From positions 1 to 45,012 of the forward strand of contig CALWZE010000030.1 in assembly GCA_944385925.1 (NCBI GenBank): 45,012 nucleotides of DNA. The letters run 5' to 3'. Below the pieces are notes generated by a model. That model worked only from the letters and a program-made list of their open reading frames with translations, made no database searches and had not been told where the DNA came from. A program made the translations under genes and the position numbers. Source of the stretch: an uncultured Clostridia bacterium (lineage in GTDB: Bacteria > Bacillota > Clostridia > Oscillospirales > Ruminococcaceae). Shown here in pieces: positions 16,423 to 26,604 of this stretch (positions are counted from its first letter, which is position 1; the number at the start of each line of letters is the position of its first letter).

Positions 16423-16923
16423 TTAACCGAATAATTCTTTCACGCTCTTACCGCGCATTGCAGCAACCTGCTCAGCATTGCGCAGAGCCTTGAGGCCGCA
16501 GATCGTCGCAGAAACGACGTTGTTCGGGTTGTTCGAGCGCAGGGACTTGGTACGGATATCGCTGATGCCCGCAACCTCCATCACCGCACGGACAGGACCG
16601 CCCGCGATGATTCCGGTACCGGGACCGGCCGGCATGAGCAGAACGCGGCCCGCGCCGAACTCGCCGATAACCTCATGGGGGATGGTGGTGCCCTTCAGAG
16701 CAATTCTTGTGATGTTCTTTTTCGCATCCTCGAGGCCCTTGCGGATAGCTTCGGGAACCTCGCCGGCCTTTCCAAGGCCCACGCCAACGATGCCGTTGCC
16801 GTCGCCGACGACGACCAGCGCGGAGAACTTGAAGATGCGGCCGCCCTTAACGGTCTTGGATACGCGGTTTATCGTAACAACCTTTTCTTTAAGGTCGAGC
16901 GTTGAAGCGTCAAGTCTTTCCAA
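16423..16923 (-). CDS. rpsE: 30S ribosomal protein S5
   Basis: This encodes 166 residues beginning (M)[20 protein letters not shown]. The start codon is TTG (16921-16923) with GGAGGAG about seven bases upstream, and the family similarity begins exactly there. The dsRNA-binding-like N-domain ([20 protein letters not shown]) and the S5 C-domain ([24 protein letters not shown]) are present. S5 contributes to decoding accuracy and mRNA unwinding. Confidence 0.98.
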   Translation of the reverse strand: MERLDASTLDLKEKVVTINRVSKTVKGGRIFKFSALVVVGDGNGIVGVGLGKAGEVPEAIRKGLEDAKKNITRIALKGTTIPHEVIGEFGAGRVLLMPAGPGTGIIAGGPVRAVMEVAGISDIRTKSLRSNNPNNVVSATICGLKALRNAEQVAAMRGKSVKELFG

Positions 16924-16938
16924 AATCTTTCTCCTCCC

Positions 16939-17298
16939 TTAAAATTTCAGGCCGCCTTCACGTGCGCCTTCGGCAAGAGCCTTGACGCGGCCGTGATAGA
17001 TGAAACCGCCGCGGTCGAAGACCACTTCGGTGATGCCCAGCTTGACAGCCTTTTCGGCAACAGCCTTACCGACCTTGCCAGCCTCCTCGATGTTGCCCTT
17101 GGCGGGGCCGAAGCCCTTATCCAGAGACGAAGCCGAGCAAAGCGTAACACCCGCAACATCGTCGATGATCTGTGCGTAGATGTGCTTGGCGGAGCGGAAA
17201 ACATTAAGGCGCGGACGCTCTTTGGTGCCGCTGATCTTGCCGCGGACGCGTTTATGTCTTTGCAGACGCTGCTTGTTACTGTCGCGTTTTGTAACCAT
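16939..17298 (-). CDS. rplR: 50S ribosomal protein L18
   Basis: This encodes 119 residues. The basic N-terminus [39 protein letters not shown] and the terminal [24 protein letters not shown] are diagnostic. It binds 5S rRNA with L5. GAAAGGAG precedes the ATG. Confidence 0.98.
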   Translation of the reverse strand: MVTKRDSNKQRLQRHKRVRGKISGTKERPRLNVFRSAKHIYAQIIDDVAGVTLCSASSLDKGFGPAKGNIEEAGKVGKAVAEKAVKLGITEVVFDRGGFIYHGRVKALAEGAREGGLKF

Positions 17299-17319
17299 AA
17301 TTCTTCAACACTCCTTTCT

Positions 17320-17862
17320 TTATTTACCTTTGCCAGCTTTGCCTTCCTTGCGAGCAACATACTCGCCGGCATAGCGGATACCCTTGCCCTTGTAAGGCTC
17401 GGGAGGACGTTTCTCGCGAACGTTGGCCGCGAACTGACCAACCTTCTGCTTATCGATACCGTGGATGATGATCTTGTTGGGCGCGGGGACCTCAATGGTG
17501 ATGTCCTCGTTGTCGCTCATGATCACCTGGTGGGAGTAGCCCAGGTTCATCACAAGGTCCTTGCCCTGCTTGGCGGCACGATAGCCGACGCCCTGGATTT
17601 CGAGCTCTTTCTGGAAGCCCTCGGTGACTCCCGTCACCATGTTGTGGATAAGGGTCCGCGTCAGACCGTGAAGCGAACGGTATTCCTTATCGTCAGACGG
17701 ACGCGAGACGGTGATCTCGTTGTTCTCAAGCTTCAGCGCCATGCTCGGGTTGAAGCTCTGGGTCAGGGAGCCCTTCGGACCCTTCACCGTCACGGTATTT
17801 CCCTCGATTTTAACATCGACACCGGCGGGAACGGATATCGCTTTTCTACCAATTCTCGACAT
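17320..17862 (-). CDS. rplF: 50S ribosomal protein L6
   Basis: This encodes 180 residues. It begins [15 protein letters not shown] and has the duplicated L6 fold. The C-terminal block [24 protein letters not shown] is diagnostic. It lies near the factor-binding site of the large subunit. AAGGAGGG precedes the ATG. Confidence 0.98.
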   Translation of the reverse strand: MSRIGRKAISVPAGVDVKIEGNTVTVKGPKGSLTQSFNPSMALKLENNEITVSRPSDDKEYRSLHGLTRTLIHNMVTGVTEGFQKELEIQGVGYRAAKQGKDLVMNLGYSHQVIMSDNEDITIEVPAPNKIIIHGIDKQKVGQFAANVREKRPPEPYKGKGIRYAGEYVARKEGKAGKGK

Positions 17863-17877
17863 TCTTTAATACCCTCC

Positions 17878-18276
17878 TTACCAAACGAAGGCGAGCACTT
17901 CGCCGCCGACATTCAGAGCGCGGGCCTGTTTATCGGTCATAACGCCCTGGGGAGTGGAAACGATCGCAATGCCGAGGCCCTTGAGGACCTTGGGCATTTT
18001 TTCGCAGCTTGTATAGATGCGAAGGCCGGGTTTGCTCACGCGGCGCAGACCCTGGATAGCCGGGGTCTTGTTCTCGCCGTATTTCAAAGTGAGTCGAATC
18101 ATGCCCTGTTTGTTGTCTTCGGTCACCTGCATGCTCTTGACATAGCCCTCGTCCACAAGAATCTTGGCGATAGCCTTCTTCGTGTTGGAAGCGGGAACGT
18201 CAACAGTCTCGTGCTTCGCACTGCTGGCGTTGCGGATGCGAGTCAACAAATCGGCAATCGGGTCTGTGATGTGCAT
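17878..18276 (-). CDS. rpsH: 30S ribosomal protein S8
   Basis: This encodes 132 residues. [17 protein letters not shown] and the C-terminal [26 protein letters not shown] are diagnostic. It binds the 16S central domain. In Escherichia coli S8 represses the spc operon by binding near rplE; the presence of such a site here was not checked by folding. Confidence 0.98.
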   Translation of the reverse strand: MHITDPIADLLTRIRNASSAKHETVDVPASNTKKAIAKILVDEGYVKSMQVTEDNKQGMIRLTLKYGENKTPAIQGLRRVSKPGLRIYTSCEKMPKVLKGLGIAIVSTPQGVMTDKQARALNVGGEVLAFVW

Positions 18277-18291
18277 ACTGTCAACCTCCTC

Positions 18292-18477
18292 TTACCAGCT
18301 TGCTTTCTTCACGCCGGGAATCTGGCCCTTGTAAGCCAGCTCACGGAAGCAGATACGGCAGATGCCGTATTTGCGCAGATACGCATGCGGACGGCCGCAG
18401 ATCTTGCATCTGTTGTACTGACGTGTCGAAAACTTTGCAGGCGCCTGCTGTTTGTTTTTCAGTGATGTTTTAGCCAT
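18292..18477 (-). CDS. rpsN: 30S ribosomal protein S14, type Z
   Basis: This encodes 61 residues, the short zinc form. [10 protein letters not shown] and [16 protein letters not shown] supply the CxxC-x-CxxC zinc site, and the protein ends VKKASW. The start is the ATG at 18475-18477 with GGGGGGAG upstream. The longer frame to 18606 overlaps rplE and is not used. Confidence 0.98.
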   Translation of the reverse strand: MAKTSLKNKQQAPAKFSTRQYNRCKICGRPHAYLRKYGICRICFRELAYKGQIPGVKKASW

Positions 18478-18493
18478 TGCAATTCTCCCCCCG

Positions 18494-19036
18494 TTATTCC
18501 GCGAACGGAGCGCCGAGCGCTTTAAGCAGCTCTTTCGCTTCCTCGTCGGTGCGTGCGGTCGTGACGAAGGCAATATCCATGCCGCGTACCGCGTCGATCT
18601 TGTCATACTCGATTTCGGGGAAGATCAGCTGCTCCTTCAGGCCGAGCGCGTAGTTGCCGCGGCCGTCAAAGCTGTTGCCGTTGATGCCGCGGAAGTCGCG
18701 GACACGCGGAAGCGAAACATTGAACAGACGATCCATGAACTCATACATGGTCTCGCCGCGCAGGGTGACCTTCGCGCCGATCGGCATGCCTTCACGGAGT
18801 TTGAAGTTTGCAACCGATTTCTTCGCATTGCAGATCACGGGAGCCTGGCCGGTAATCTTCTTCAGATCGCCCAGGATTGCCTCCATGACCTTGGGATTGT
18901 CGCGGGCTTCGCCGCAGCCGACGTTGACAACGATTTTGTCAAGCTTCGGAATCTGCATGGTGCTCTTGTAGGAAAATTTCTTCATAAGAGCGGGCGCAAC
19001 CTCATTGACATAAAGCTCTTTCAGTCTTGCTGCCAT
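18494..19036 (-). CDS. rplE: 50S ribosomal protein L5
   Basis: This encodes 180 residues. [34 protein letters not shown] and the terminal [20 protein letters not shown] are diagnostic. It binds 5S rRNA and contacts the P-site tRNA. GGAAAGGAG precedes the ATG. Confidence 0.98.
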   Translation of the reverse strand: MAARLKELYVNEVAPALMKKFSYKSTMQIPKLDKIVVNVGCGEARDNPKVMEAILGDLKKITGQAPVICNAKKSVANFKLREGMPIGAKVTLRGETMYEFMDRLFNVSLPRVRDFRGINGNSFDGRGNYALGLKEQLIFPEIEYDKIDAVRGMDIAFVTTARTDEEAKELLKALGAPFAE

Positions 19037-19058
19037 TTGTCTCTTACTCCTTTCCTAC

Positions 19059-19373
19059 TCAAAATTCCGCGCCGCATTTTTTGCAGACGCGCACCTTTTT
19101 GCCTTCGTTCACGGCATGACCAACGCGGGTCGCCTTGCCGCACTTGGGGCAAACAGGCATAACCTTGCAGGCATAAAGCGGGGCCTCAGCCTTTACCAGG
19201 CCGCCGGCCTCGCCCTGACGGCGGGGTTTAACGTGCTTGGTCACAATGTTCTGGCCCTCAACGATGACCTTGCGCTCATCGCGGGAAACCTCGAGCACCT
19301 TGCCCTTGTTGCCGCGGTCGCGGCCGGTCATGATCATGACCGTGTCGCCGGTTTTGACGTGAAGTTTATTCAT
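19059..19373 (-). CDS. rplX: 50S ribosomal protein L24 with zinc-ribbon C-terminus
   Basis: This encodes 104 residues. The KOW start (VKTGDTVMIMTGRDRGNKGKVL) and NIVTKHVKPRRQGEAGG are typical of L24, an assembly initiator. The C-terminus carries CPKCG and CKKCG, a zinc-ribbon-like pair seen in many Clostridia L24 proteins. AAGGAGG precedes the ATG. Confidence 0.98.
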   Translation of the reverse strand: MNKLHVKTGDTVMIMTGRDRGNKGKVLEVSRDERKVIVEGQNIVTKHVKPRRQGEAGGLVKAEAPLYACKVMPVCPKCGKATRVGHAVNEGKKVRVCKKCGAEF

Positions 19374-19385
19374 ATCAATTCCTCC

Positions 19386-19754
19386 TTACAGCACTTCGGG
19401 CGCAAGGGAGAGGATCTTGAGGTATTCCTTCTCACGAAGCTCTCTCGCAACCGGTCCAAAAATACGGGTTCCAACGGGGTTCTTGTCTTCCTTGATGATG
19501 ACAGCCGCGTTCTCGTCGAAGCGGATATAGCTGCCGTCGTCGCGGCGCACGCCCTTCTTGCTGCGGACCACGACGGCCTTTACGACGTCGCCCTTCTTCA
19601 CCGAACCGCCCGGAGCGGCCTTTTTGACCGACGCCACGATCACATCGCCAATGTTGGCGTACCTCTTACGGGAGCCGCCCAACACACGAATGCACATAAT
19701 TTCTTTTGCACCGGTGTTATCGGCAACCTTGAGGTAAGTCTGCATTTGTACCAC
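19386..19754 (-). CDS. rplN: 50S ribosomal protein L14
   Basis: This encodes 122 residues, [18 protein letters not shown] to IVSLAPEVL-type end. It is a highly conserved subunit-interface protein. The start codon is GTG (19752-19754) with AAGGAGG eight bases upstream. The ATG three codons later is too far from that site. Confidence 0.98.
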   Translation of the reverse strand: MVQMQTYLKVADNTGAKEIMCIRVLGGSRKRYANIGDVIVASVKKAAPGGSVKKGDVVKAVVVRSKKGVRRDDGSYIRFDENAAVIIKEDKNPVGTRIFGPVARELREKEYLKILSLAPEVL

Positions 19755-19767
19755 AGTACTTTCCTCC

Positions 19768-20025
19768 TTATTTCGCCTTTTCCATAATCTGTACGAGGCG
19801 CCATCTCTTGTCCTTGGACAGCGGACGGCACTCCATAATCATAACACGGTCACCGATGCCGCATTCGTTGTTCTCATCATGCGCCTTAAACTTCACGGTG
19901 CGTTTGATAATCTTTTTGTAGAGAGGGTGCTGTACGCTGTCCTCAATGGCGACGACGATGGTCTTGTCCATCTTATCGCTCACAACTTTGCCCACGCGGG
20001 TTTTTCTAAGATTGCGTTCGCTCAT
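19768..20025 (-). CDS. rpsQ: 30S ribosomal protein S17
   Basis: This encodes 85 residues. [22 protein letters not shown] and [21 protein letters not shown] are diagnostic. It is an OB-fold primary 16S rRNA binder. GGGAGGATAGGTAA precedes the ATG. Confidence 0.98.
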   Translation of the reverse strand: MSERNLRKTRVGKVVSDKMDKTIVVAIEDSVQHPLYKKIIKRTVKFKAHDENNECGIGDRVMIMECRPLSKDKRWRLVQIMEKAK

Positions 20026-20043
20026 TTACCTATCCTCCCTCTC

Positions 20044-20244
20044 TTATTTGGCAGCCTCGAGTTCCATGCTGCGCATCACGGTCTTGACGCGGGCGATGTC
20101 CCTCTTGACTTCCTTGATTCTGTTGGGATTGTCGAGCTGATTGATGGCGTGCTGAAAGCGAAGGTTGAACAGCTCGCCCTTCAGGTCAACAAGCTTTTCC
20201 TGCAGCTCTTTGGCTGACATTTTGCTCAGATCTGCTGCTTTCAT
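20044..20244 (-). CDS. rpmC: 50S ribosomal protein L29
   Basis: This encodes 66 residues in two helices; [21 protein letters not shown] is the conserved core. It sits by the exit tunnel and trigger factor site. The start overlaps the rplP stop by four bases, so the two are coupled. Confidence 0.97.
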   Translation of the reverse strand: MKAADLSKMSAKELQEKLVDLKGELFNLRFQHAINQLDNPNRIKEVKRDIARVKTVMRSMELEAAK

Positions 20245-20663
20245 TTCTGCTCACCATCCTCTTTCTTGACAAATTTGCACTTGATGGGCAGCTTGTGCAT
20301 GGCAAGACGCATCGCCTCGCGCGCAACCGCCTCATCAATGCCGCCGATCTCGAACATAACGCGACCGGGCTTAACAACGGCCACCCAGTACTCGGGGCTG
20401 CCTTTACCGGAACCCATGCGGGTCTCTGCCGGTTTCTCGGTAACGGGCTTGTCAGGGAAGATCTTGATCCAAACCTGACCGCCACGCTTGATATAACGGG
20501 TCATTGCGATACGAGCCGCCTCGATCTGGTTGGACTTGATCCAGCCCGGCTCGAGCGCCTGCAGGCCAAACTGGCCGTAAGTGACCTTATTGCCACGCAT
20601 CGCTTTGCCCTTCATCCGGCCTCTGTGGACGCGGCGATACTTTACTCTTTTCGGTAAAAGCAT
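20241..20663 (-). CDS. rplP: 50S ribosomal protein L16
   Basis: This encodes 140 residues. [34 protein letters not shown] and [19 protein letters not shown] are diagnostic. It organises the A-site region of the large subunit. The start overlaps the rpsC stop by one base (TAATG), indicating coupling. Confidence 0.98.
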   Translation of the reverse strand: MLLPKRVKYRRVHRGRMKGKAMRGNKVTYGQFGLQALEPGWIKSNQIEAARIAMTRYIKRGGQVWIKIFPDKPVTEKPAETRMGSGKGSPEYWVAVVKPGRVMFEIGGIDEAVAREAMRLAMHKLPIKCKFVKKEDGEQK

Positions 20664-21328
20664 TACTTGTTGCCTCCTTCCTTAGAGGTCTTCTTGACGG
20701 TGCTGAGGATCTCGCCCTTGTACAGCCAGGTCTTGACGCCGATGATTCCGTAGGTGGTCTTCGCTTCCGCGAAACCGTAATCGATGTCAGCACGCAGGGT
20801 CTGCAGGGGGATGGTGCCCTCATGATAGCTTTCAGAACGCGCGATGTCCGCGCCGTTGAGACGGCCGCTGACCTGGACCTTGATGCCCTTGGCGCCCAGA
20901 CGCATGGCGCGCTGGATGCTCTGCTTCATGGCACGGCGGAAAGCGATGCGGCGCTCGAGCTGGGAAGCGATATTCTCAGCAACCAGCTGTGCGTCGACAT
21001 CCGCGTTGCGGACAGCCTCGATGCCGACCTTGACGGTCTTGCCGGTCATCTTGCTCAGCGCAGCCTCGAGCTTAACGATCTCGTCGCCGCCGCGGCCGAT
21101 TACCATGCCGGGCTTCGCGCAGTGGATGGTCACGCGGACGTTGTCCGCGGTGCGTTCAATCTCAATCTTGGAAACGCCCGCAGCGTACAGGTTTTTCTTC
21201 AGGTACTCGCGGAGCTTGTAGTCTTCCAGAATCAGGTCGCCAATTTCGCTCTTTTTGACAAACCAGTTGGAATCCCACTTTTTGATCACGCCGACGCGAA
21301 GGCCGTGCGGATTAACTTTTTGTCCCAT
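20663..21328 (-). CDS. rpsC: 30S ribosomal protein S3
   Basis: This encodes 221 residues from the ATG at 21326-21328 ([16 protein letters not shown]). The KH domain GRGG loop ([16 protein letters not shown]) and the C-domain ISGRLNGA-like block ([15 protein letters not shown]) are present. It lines the mRNA entry channel. The frame upstream to 21463 overlaps rplV and is discarded. Confidence 0.98.
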   Translation of the reverse strand: MGQKVNPHGLRVGVIKKWDSNWFVKKSEIGDLILEDYKLREYLKKNLYAAGVSKIEIERTADNVRVTIHCAKPGMVIGRGGDEIVKLEAALSKMTGKTVKVGIEAVRNADVDAQLVAENIASQLERRIAFRRAMKQSIQRAMRLGAKGIKVQVSGRLNGADIARSESYHEGTIPLQTLRADIDYGFAEAKTTYGIIGVKTWLYKGEILSTVKKTSKEGGNK

Positions 21329-21342
21329 ACTTTCCTCCCCCT

Positions 21343-21681
21343 TTAAGCTTCGCGCTCTTTGAGAACAACCGTGATGTGGCAGGTTCTCTTCAGCACACGG
21401 TAGGCTCTGCCCTGCGCTCTCGGACGGATGCGCTTGAGGGTCGGGCCAGGCGTCACGAAACATTCGGCCACATAAAGGGAGTTCTTATCCATGTTAAAGT
21501 TGTTCTCCGCGTTTGCGGCAGCCGAGTTAACGAGCTTCAGAAGGGGCTCGCAGGCAGCCTTCGGAGTATACTTTAATATCGCCACAGCCTTGGCAAGATC
21601 CTGATTGCGGATCATGTCGAGCACGATCTGGACCTTACGAGGGGTGATGCGGCAATATCTCAAAAATGCCTTAGCTTCCAT
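21343..21681 (-). CDS. rplV: 50S ribosomal protein L22
   Basis: This encodes 112 residues from the ATG at 21679-21681 ([25 protein letters not shown]). The extended hairpin lining the exit tunnel ([22 protein letters not shown]) is intact. Macrolide-resistance changes in other species map to this loop; it shows no insertion. The upstream open frame overlaps rpsS. Confidence 0.98.
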   Translation of the reverse strand: MEAKAFLRYCRITPRKVQIVLDMIRNQDLAKAVAILKYTPKAACEPLLKLVNSAAANAENNFNMDKNSLYVAECFVTPGPTLKRIRPRAQGRAYRVLKRTCHITVVLKEREA

Positions 21682-21700
21682 TTGTCTCTCTCCCCTTCTC

Positions 21701-21973
21701 TTACTTGGATGTCTTGGAACCGGCATGGCCGCGGAACAATCTGGTCGGGGCGAACTCGCCGAGCTTGTGGCCGACCATGTCCTCAGTGACATAAACCGGA
21801 ACATGCTTGCGTCCATCGTGAACCGCGAAGGTGTGACCGACGAAATCCGGGAAGATCGTCGAGGAGCGGCTCCAAGTTTTCAGGACGCGCTTTTCACCCG
21901 TCGCGTTCATCTCCTTGACTCTCTTGAGGAGAACAGGCTGCACGAAGGGTCCTTTTTTTACGCTTCTGCCCAT
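21701..21973 (-). CDS. rpsS: 30S ribosomal protein S19
   Basis: This encodes 90 residues. [48 protein letters not shown] and GEFAPTR are diagnostic. It is a head protein of the small subunit near S13. GAAAGGAG precedes the ATG. Confidence 0.98.
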   Translation of the reverse strand: MGRSVKKGPFVQPVLLKRVKEMNATGEKRVLKTWSRSSTIFPDFVGHTFAVHDGRKHVPVYVTEDMVGHKLGEFAPTRLFRGHAGSKTSK

Positions 21974-21988
21974 TGTTTAGCTCCTTTC

Positions 21989-22819
<831 letters not shown>

Positions 22820-22926
22820 CTTTCCTTATTCTCCTTATGAGCTTTGCGGGAGCGCGGTCTTTGCGCATCTCCCATACTTTGCCCGCGCCTTAAAGCCGGG
22901 ACAGTTCTGAAAGTCTTACCTGACCC

Positions 22927-23220
22927 TTAGGTCATGCTTTCAAAGAACGCGATTCCCTTGCTGTCGGGCTTCAGGGTGACAATCGCCTTTTTCCATGCGG
23001 CGGTGTAACCCGATTTGAGACCCTGACGGCGCATCTGGCCGGGAACGTTCATGGTGTTGACCTTCGCGACCTTGACGTCGAACAGCTTCTCAACCGCCTG
23101 CGCGATCTCGATCTTGTTGGAGTCTTTCGCGACCTTGAAGGTGTACTTCTTCATCGCCGTCGCCGCCATGCTCTTTTCGGTGATGATGGGGGCGAGGATA
23201 ATATCCTGCGGAGCTTTCAT
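22927..23220 (-). CDS. rplW: 50S ribosomal protein L23
   Basis: This encodes 97 residues from the ATG at 23218-23220 (MKAPQDIILAPIITEKS). NKIEIAQAVEKLFDVKVAKVNT and the tip GQMRRQGLKSGYT follow. It forms the docking site for trigger factor and SRP at the tunnel exit. Its start overlaps the rplD stop by one base. Confidence 0.98.
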   Translation of the reverse strand: MKAPQDIILAPIITEKSMAATAMKKYTFKVAKDSNKIEIAQAVEKLFDVKVAKVNTMNVPGQMRRQGLKSGYTAAWKKAIVTLKPDSKGIAFFESMT

Positions 23221-23843
23221 TATGCGTAAACCTCCTCGATCTTCTTGACGGCGTCGAGCGACATGACGCATTTGCCGCAGTTGAGAATGTCATACACGCT
23301 GAAGGTGTTGCACAGCGCGGTCTTGCAGCCTGCGATATTCGCAGCGCTCTTGACGACATACTCGTTTTTCTCGGGCATAACGATCATCGGCTTGCGGTCC
23401 GCGCCAAGCGCGCCCAGCATTGCGACCATCGTCTTGGTCTTGTACTCGTTCATCTCGATTTTGTCGACGATCACCAGCTCGCCGGCCGCAACCTTAGCGG
23501 AGAGCGCGGAGAGCATCGCCAGACGGCGAACCTTCTTGTTCATCGACATGCGGTAGTCACGGGGCTTCGGGCCAAGAGCCACGCCGCCGTGCGTCCACTG
23601 GGGTGCGCGGGTCGAGCCCTGACGTGCACGGCCGGTGCCCTTCTGACGATAGGGCTTCTTGCCGCCGCCGCTGACCTCGCTGCGGGTCTTGGTGCTCTGT
23701 GTGCCCTGGCGCTGGTTGGCGAGATAAGCGACAACCGCCGCGTGCATGACGACCTTGTTCGGTTCGATGCCGAACACCGCGTCCGAAAGCTCAACGGTGG
23801 ATACCTCTTTGCCCGCCATATCAAATACTTTCAGCTTAGCCAT
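23220..23843 (-). CDS. rplD: 50S ribosomal protein L4
   Basis: This encodes 207 residues. The long tunnel loop (RSEVSGGGKKPYRQKGTGRARQGSTRAPQW with the GG and RARQGS core) is intact. In Escherichia coli L4 represses the S10 operon at the leader; a similar loop here is only a possibility. AAAGGAGG precedes the ATG. Confidence 0.98.
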   Translation of the reverse strand: MAKLKVFDMAGKEVSTVELSDAVFGIEPNKVVMHAAVVAYLANQRQGTQSTKTRSEVSGGGKKPYRQKGTGRARQGSTRAPQWTHGGVALGPKPRDYRMSMNKKVRRLAMLSALSAKVAAGELVIVDKIEMNEYKTKTMVAMLGALGADRKPMIVMPEKNEYVVKSAANIAGCKTALCNTFSVYDILNCGKCVMSLDAVKKIEEVYA

Positions 23844-23857
23844 TGATCGATCCTCCT

Positions 23858-24493
23858 TTAAGCCTTCTTAACGGCGTCGGTGATGCAGACAATGCCGCCC
23901 TTGGGGCCGGGAACGGCGCCCTTGATAGCGATCAGATTGTTCTCCGCGTCAACCTTGACAACCGTCAGGTTCTGTACCGTTACGCGCTCGCTGCCGAGGT
24001 GACCAGGCAGCTTCTTGCCCTTCATAACCCGGGAGGGGTTGGACGCCGCGCCGTTGGAACCGGCATGACGATGCACCGGGCCGGTGCCGTGGGTCTCTTT
24101 GAGGCGGCCGTGATTCCAGCGCTTGACAACGCCGGCGGTTCCCTTACCCTTGCTGGTGCCGACAACGTCGATCACGTCGCCGCTCGCAAACGCATCCGCT
24201 TTGACAACGTCGCCGACATTGTAAGCGTCGATGTCGCTGAGGCGGAACTCGCGCAGGAACTTCTTGTAGGCGACGTCCGCCTTCTTGAAGTGACCCTGCA
24301 GGGGCTTGTTGGTGCTCTTCGCGGTCGCGTCGCCGAAGCCGAGCTGAACGGCCTGATAGCCGTCGTTTTCAACCGTCTTCTTCTGGACGACCACGCAGGG
24401 GCCAGCCTCGATGATGGTGACCGGCACAACCTTCGCGTTCTCGTCGAAGATCTGAGTCATGCCGATTTTCTTTCCGATAATACCTTTTTGCAC
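23858..24493 (-). CDS. rplC: 50S ribosomal protein L3
   Basis: This encodes 211 residues. [17 protein letters not shown] and the W-finger/loop region [26 protein letters not shown] are diagnostic for this early assembly protein. The start is GTG (24491-24493) with GGAGG nine bases upstream. It is the second gene of the operon. Confidence 0.98.
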   Translation of the reverse strand: MQKGIIGKKIGMTQIFDENAKVVPVTIIEAGPCVVVQKKTVENDGYQAVQLGFGDATAKSTNKPLQGHFKKADVAYKKFLREFRLSDIDAYNVGDVVKADAFASGDVIDVVGTSKGKGTAGVVKRWNHGRLKETHGTGPVHRHAGSNGAASNPSRVMKGKKLPGHLGSERVTVQNLTVVKVDAENNLIAIKGAVPGPKGGIVCITDAVKKA

Positions 24494-24572
24494 TTGGATG
24501 TTCCTCCTTCTAGGTTATTGGTTGATCCGTCTTTCGGACCAACTTGACCCGTTGCGGTGTTTGTGCGTGAGA

Positions 24573-24884
24573 TCAGAGCTTGATTTCGATCTCAACACCG
24601 GCGGGGAGCTGCAGGCTTGTCAGAGCCTCGACCGTCTTGTTGGACGGCTTGAGGATGTCAATCAGCCGCTTGTGGGTCCGCGTCTCAAACTGCTCACGGC
24701 TGTCCTTGTACTTGTGCACAGCGCGCAGGATGGTGACGACTTCCTTGTCGGTCGGAAGGGGGATCGGGCCGCTCACGCGAGCGCCTGTACGCTTCGCGGT
24801 TTCAACGATCGTCTCTGCCGCCTTGTCGACCTGCTCGTGGTCGTAACCTTTGATGCGGATCCGGATTTTGGTCTTGACTGCCAT
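24573..24884 (-). CDS. rpsJ: 30S ribosomal protein S10 (NusE)
   Basis: This encodes 103 residues from the ATG at 24882-24884 ([20 protein letters not shown]). [35 protein letters not shown] is diagnostic. It is the first gene of the operon and also the antitermination factor NusE. AGGAGGCGTACAA precedes the ATG. The frame stays open upstream to 25016, but that part has no similarity and lies in the leader. Confidence 0.98.
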   Translation of the reverse strand: MAVKTKIRIRIKGYDHEQVDKAAETIVETAKRTGARVSGPIPLPTDKEVVTILRAVHKYKDSREQFETRTHKRLIDILKPSNKTVEALTSLQLPAGVEIEIKL

Positions 24885-25187
24885 TTGTACGCCTCCTGTT
24901 TTTTCATTTTGGCGAACGATATACAACACTGTGCCGTGCGTATCTTGCTCTCTCATTTTAAAATCCGGCAAAACCTTCCCGTTTGAAAGTTTTATCCGGC
25001 GGTGGCGCGCCCTCATGAACGCACCGGCTGTTTTAAAACGCGACAGCGGATGAATTGCTCCATCATGTCCATACAGCTCAAATATTGTATTTTCGCCCGT
25101 GTTCTCAAGACTCGGACATACTCAGCGGAAAAACCCGTATGTAGTTTACGGCAACCTCCCGCTTCAACGCATATCGTCGCAGTCACT
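24885..25187 (-). promoter_or_regulatory. 5' leader of the S10 operon
   Basis: About 300 bases lie between the predicted promoter and rpsJ with no gene. On the minus strand the leader begins TTAAGTGACTGCG and carries an SD-like GCGGGAGGTTGCC (about 25147-25159). A hairpin ACATAC...GTATGT follows. The length suits autogenous control by L4 or antitermination, but no known leader class was recognised. Confidence 0.45.
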
Positions 25188-25192
25188 TAAGT

Positions 25193-25221
25193 ATTATACA
25201 AAAAAGGTCCTGCAAATGCAA
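25193..25221 (-). promoter_or_regulatory. Promoter of the S10 operon
   Basis: On the minus strand there is a perfect TATAAT (25193-25198) and TTGCAT (25216-25221) with a 17-base spacer. The -35 lies inside the acpP terminator hairpin. Confidence 0.65.
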
Positions 25222-25229
25222 GACCTTTT
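25199..25229 (-). terminator. Terminator of acpP overlapping the S10 promoter
   Basis: AAAAGGTC (25202-25209) pairs with GACCTTTT (25222-25229), with inner TGCA/TGCA pairs. On the minus strand it is followed by a run of Ts and then GTATAAT. It ends acpP transcription 80 bases after its stop. Confidence 0.75.
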
Positions 25230-25312
25230 CAAAATAAATTTAAACTTTTTTTCCTCTCTATTAATATTGTATTATTAATAGGCGGAATTCAAAAAATCGG
25301 GACAACCGGAAA

Positions 25313-25540
25313 TTATTCGTTGGCCTCAATATATTTCACGAGATCGCCGACCAGTTTGATATTTTCAATCTCTTCGTCCGGAATTTCAATCTCAAACTCT
25401 TCTTCAAGCGACATAACCAGGTCGACAACGTCCAGGGAATCTGCGCCGAGATCGTCCACAATGCTGGACTCCATCGTTACCTTGTCTTCATCAAGATCAA
25501 GCTGATCGCAGAGGATCGCTCTGACTTTTTCAAAAACCAT
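25313..25540 (-). CDS. acpP: Acyl carrier protein
   Basis: This encodes 75 residues from the ATG at 25538-25540 with AAGGAGTG upstream; the GTG three codons earlier is part of that ribosome site. It is highly acidic. The phosphopantetheine serine is in [12 protein letters not shown]. It carries acyl chains in fatty acid synthesis. It stands alone here, upstream of the ribosomal operon, rather than in a fab cluster. Promoter and terminator are both visible. Confidence 0.97.
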   Translation of the reverse strand: MVFEKVRAILCDQLDLDEDKVTMESSIVDDLGADSLDVVDLVMSLEEEFEIEIPDEEIENIKLVGDLVKYIEANE

Positions 25541-25591
25541 GATATACACTCCTTATTTGTGCGTGTTGCCACATATCAATTACTGCAATAT

Positions 25592-25620
25592 TATATACAG
25601 GTTTTGCGCGAGGTTGTCAA
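25592..25620 (-). promoter_or_regulatory. Promoter of acpP
   Basis: On the minus strand there is a perfect TTGACA (25615-25620) with TATATA 17 bases later (25592-25597). An overlapping TATAAT at 25590-25595 gives 19-base spacing. Confidence 0.7.
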
Positions 25621-25773
25621 CTCCTTCCTGAAAAGATACAAAATTTAGTTTGGAATCGCCCGCACTTTCTCTTTCCTGCATTGCATTCTCAAAATATATG
25701 TGATACAGTTTCCCTGTTAAGCGCCCGCCCAAAATCACGCTTATATACTATAAATAACCGGAGTTTGACCAGG

Positions 25774-26418
25774 ATGTATAAACTATGCGCTTTTGATCTT
25801 GACGGAACCCTTGTCAACACGATCAATGATATCGCAGACGCCGTCAACCGCTCGCTTCTTTCCCTCGGATGTCCCACCCACAGCGAAAGCGAATATTTAA
25901 AGATGGTTGGAGACGGGATGCGGATGCTCTGTGTTCGCGCTCTGCCGGAAAATAAAAAAGATCTGACCGATGAGCTGGTGCGGCGCTACGCTTCCAGCTA
26001 TATAGAGAACTGCTGTGTGCGCAGCGAGCTTTATCCCGGCGTTGCCCGGATGCTGAATGCACTGCATGCTGCCGGCATACGCTGCGCAGTTGCCTCCAAC
26101 AAACCTGATCCCCAGACCCGCCGGGTAGTGCAGCATTATCTCGCTGACTTCTCCTTTGCACAGGTTTTGGGCCAGCGTGATGAAATCCCCCGCAAACCCG
26201 CTCCGGACATGCTGGTTCGGGTAATGGATGCCTGCGGTGTTCTACCGCAGGAGACAATTTATATAGGAGACTCCAACGTCGATGTGCGCTTCGCCCACGC
26301 CGCCGGCGTAAAATGCATTGGCGCCGCATGGGGCTTTCGCGGACGTGCTGAATTGGAAGCGGAGGGCGCTGATCTGATCGCAGAAACACCGGACGAAATC
26401 GAGAAACTGCTTGTTTAA
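25774..26418 (+). CDS. HAD-family phosphatase, phosphoglycolate-phosphatase-like
   Basis: This encodes 214 residues of HAD subfamily IA. Motif I is FDLDGTLVNT with the nucleophile and acid Asp pair, motif II is VASNKP, the lysine is in RKPAPDML, and motif III is YIGDSNVDVRFA. A helical cap lies between about 15 and 80. It resembles Gph/PpaX-type phosphatases, though the substrate is not fixed by sequence. The ribosome site is weak (CCGGAG at a distance). TTGCAT/TACAGT at 25681-25709 could be its promoter. A strong terminator follows. Confidence 0.85.
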   Translation: MYKLCAFDLDGTLVNTINDIADAVNRSLLSLGCPTHSESEYLKMVGDGMRMLCVRALPENKKDLTDELVRRYASSYIENCCVRSELYPGVARMLNALHAAGIRCAVASNKPDPQTRRVVQHYLADFSFAQVLGQRDEIPRKPAPDMLVRVMDACGVLPQETIYIGDSNVDVRFAHAAGVKCIGAAWGFRGRAELEAEGADLIAETPDEIEKLLV

Positions 26419-26423
26419 TCTTC

Positions 26424-26454
26424 AAGCGCTGCGCAGCTTGCGCAGCGCTTTTTT
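26424..26454 (+). terminator. Intrinsic terminator of the HAD gene
   Basis: AAGCGCTGCGCA (26424-26435) pairs perfectly with TGCGCAGCGCTT (26439-26450) around a three-base loop, followed by TTTT. Confidence 0.9.
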
Positions 26455-26489
26455 GCCTTTTTCGTATGCAATTCAGCCGGTTTCAGCCC

Positions 26490-26518
26490 TTGTATCAAGC
26501 TCAAAAAGCCTGTATAAT
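26490..26518 (+). promoter_or_regulatory. Promoter of the acyltransferase-ligase operon
   Basis: TTGTAT (26490-26495), a 17-base spacer and a perfect TATAAT (26513-26518) lie about 86 bases before the start at 26605. Confidence 0.65.
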
Positions 26519-26604
26519 CACTAAGGTGTCGTTTTATGAGTCTTTGCTCAATATGCGGCGACGGCACATATGCTTAAATCAAGTTAATAAAGGGGGAAGA
26601 TTCA

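Noticed and set aside
16993-18465. Plus-strand open frame of 490 codons across the ribosomal operon
   Set aside because: It is antisense to rplR, rplF and rpsH, which are unmistakable. Long antisense frames arise from codon bias in highly expressed genes. The same applies to the other plus-strand frames in 9300-24900.
24885-25016. 44-codon in-frame extension upstream of rpsJ
   Set aside because: No ribosome site or similarity; the S10 family start is at 24884 with AGGAGG in front. It lies in the leader RNA.
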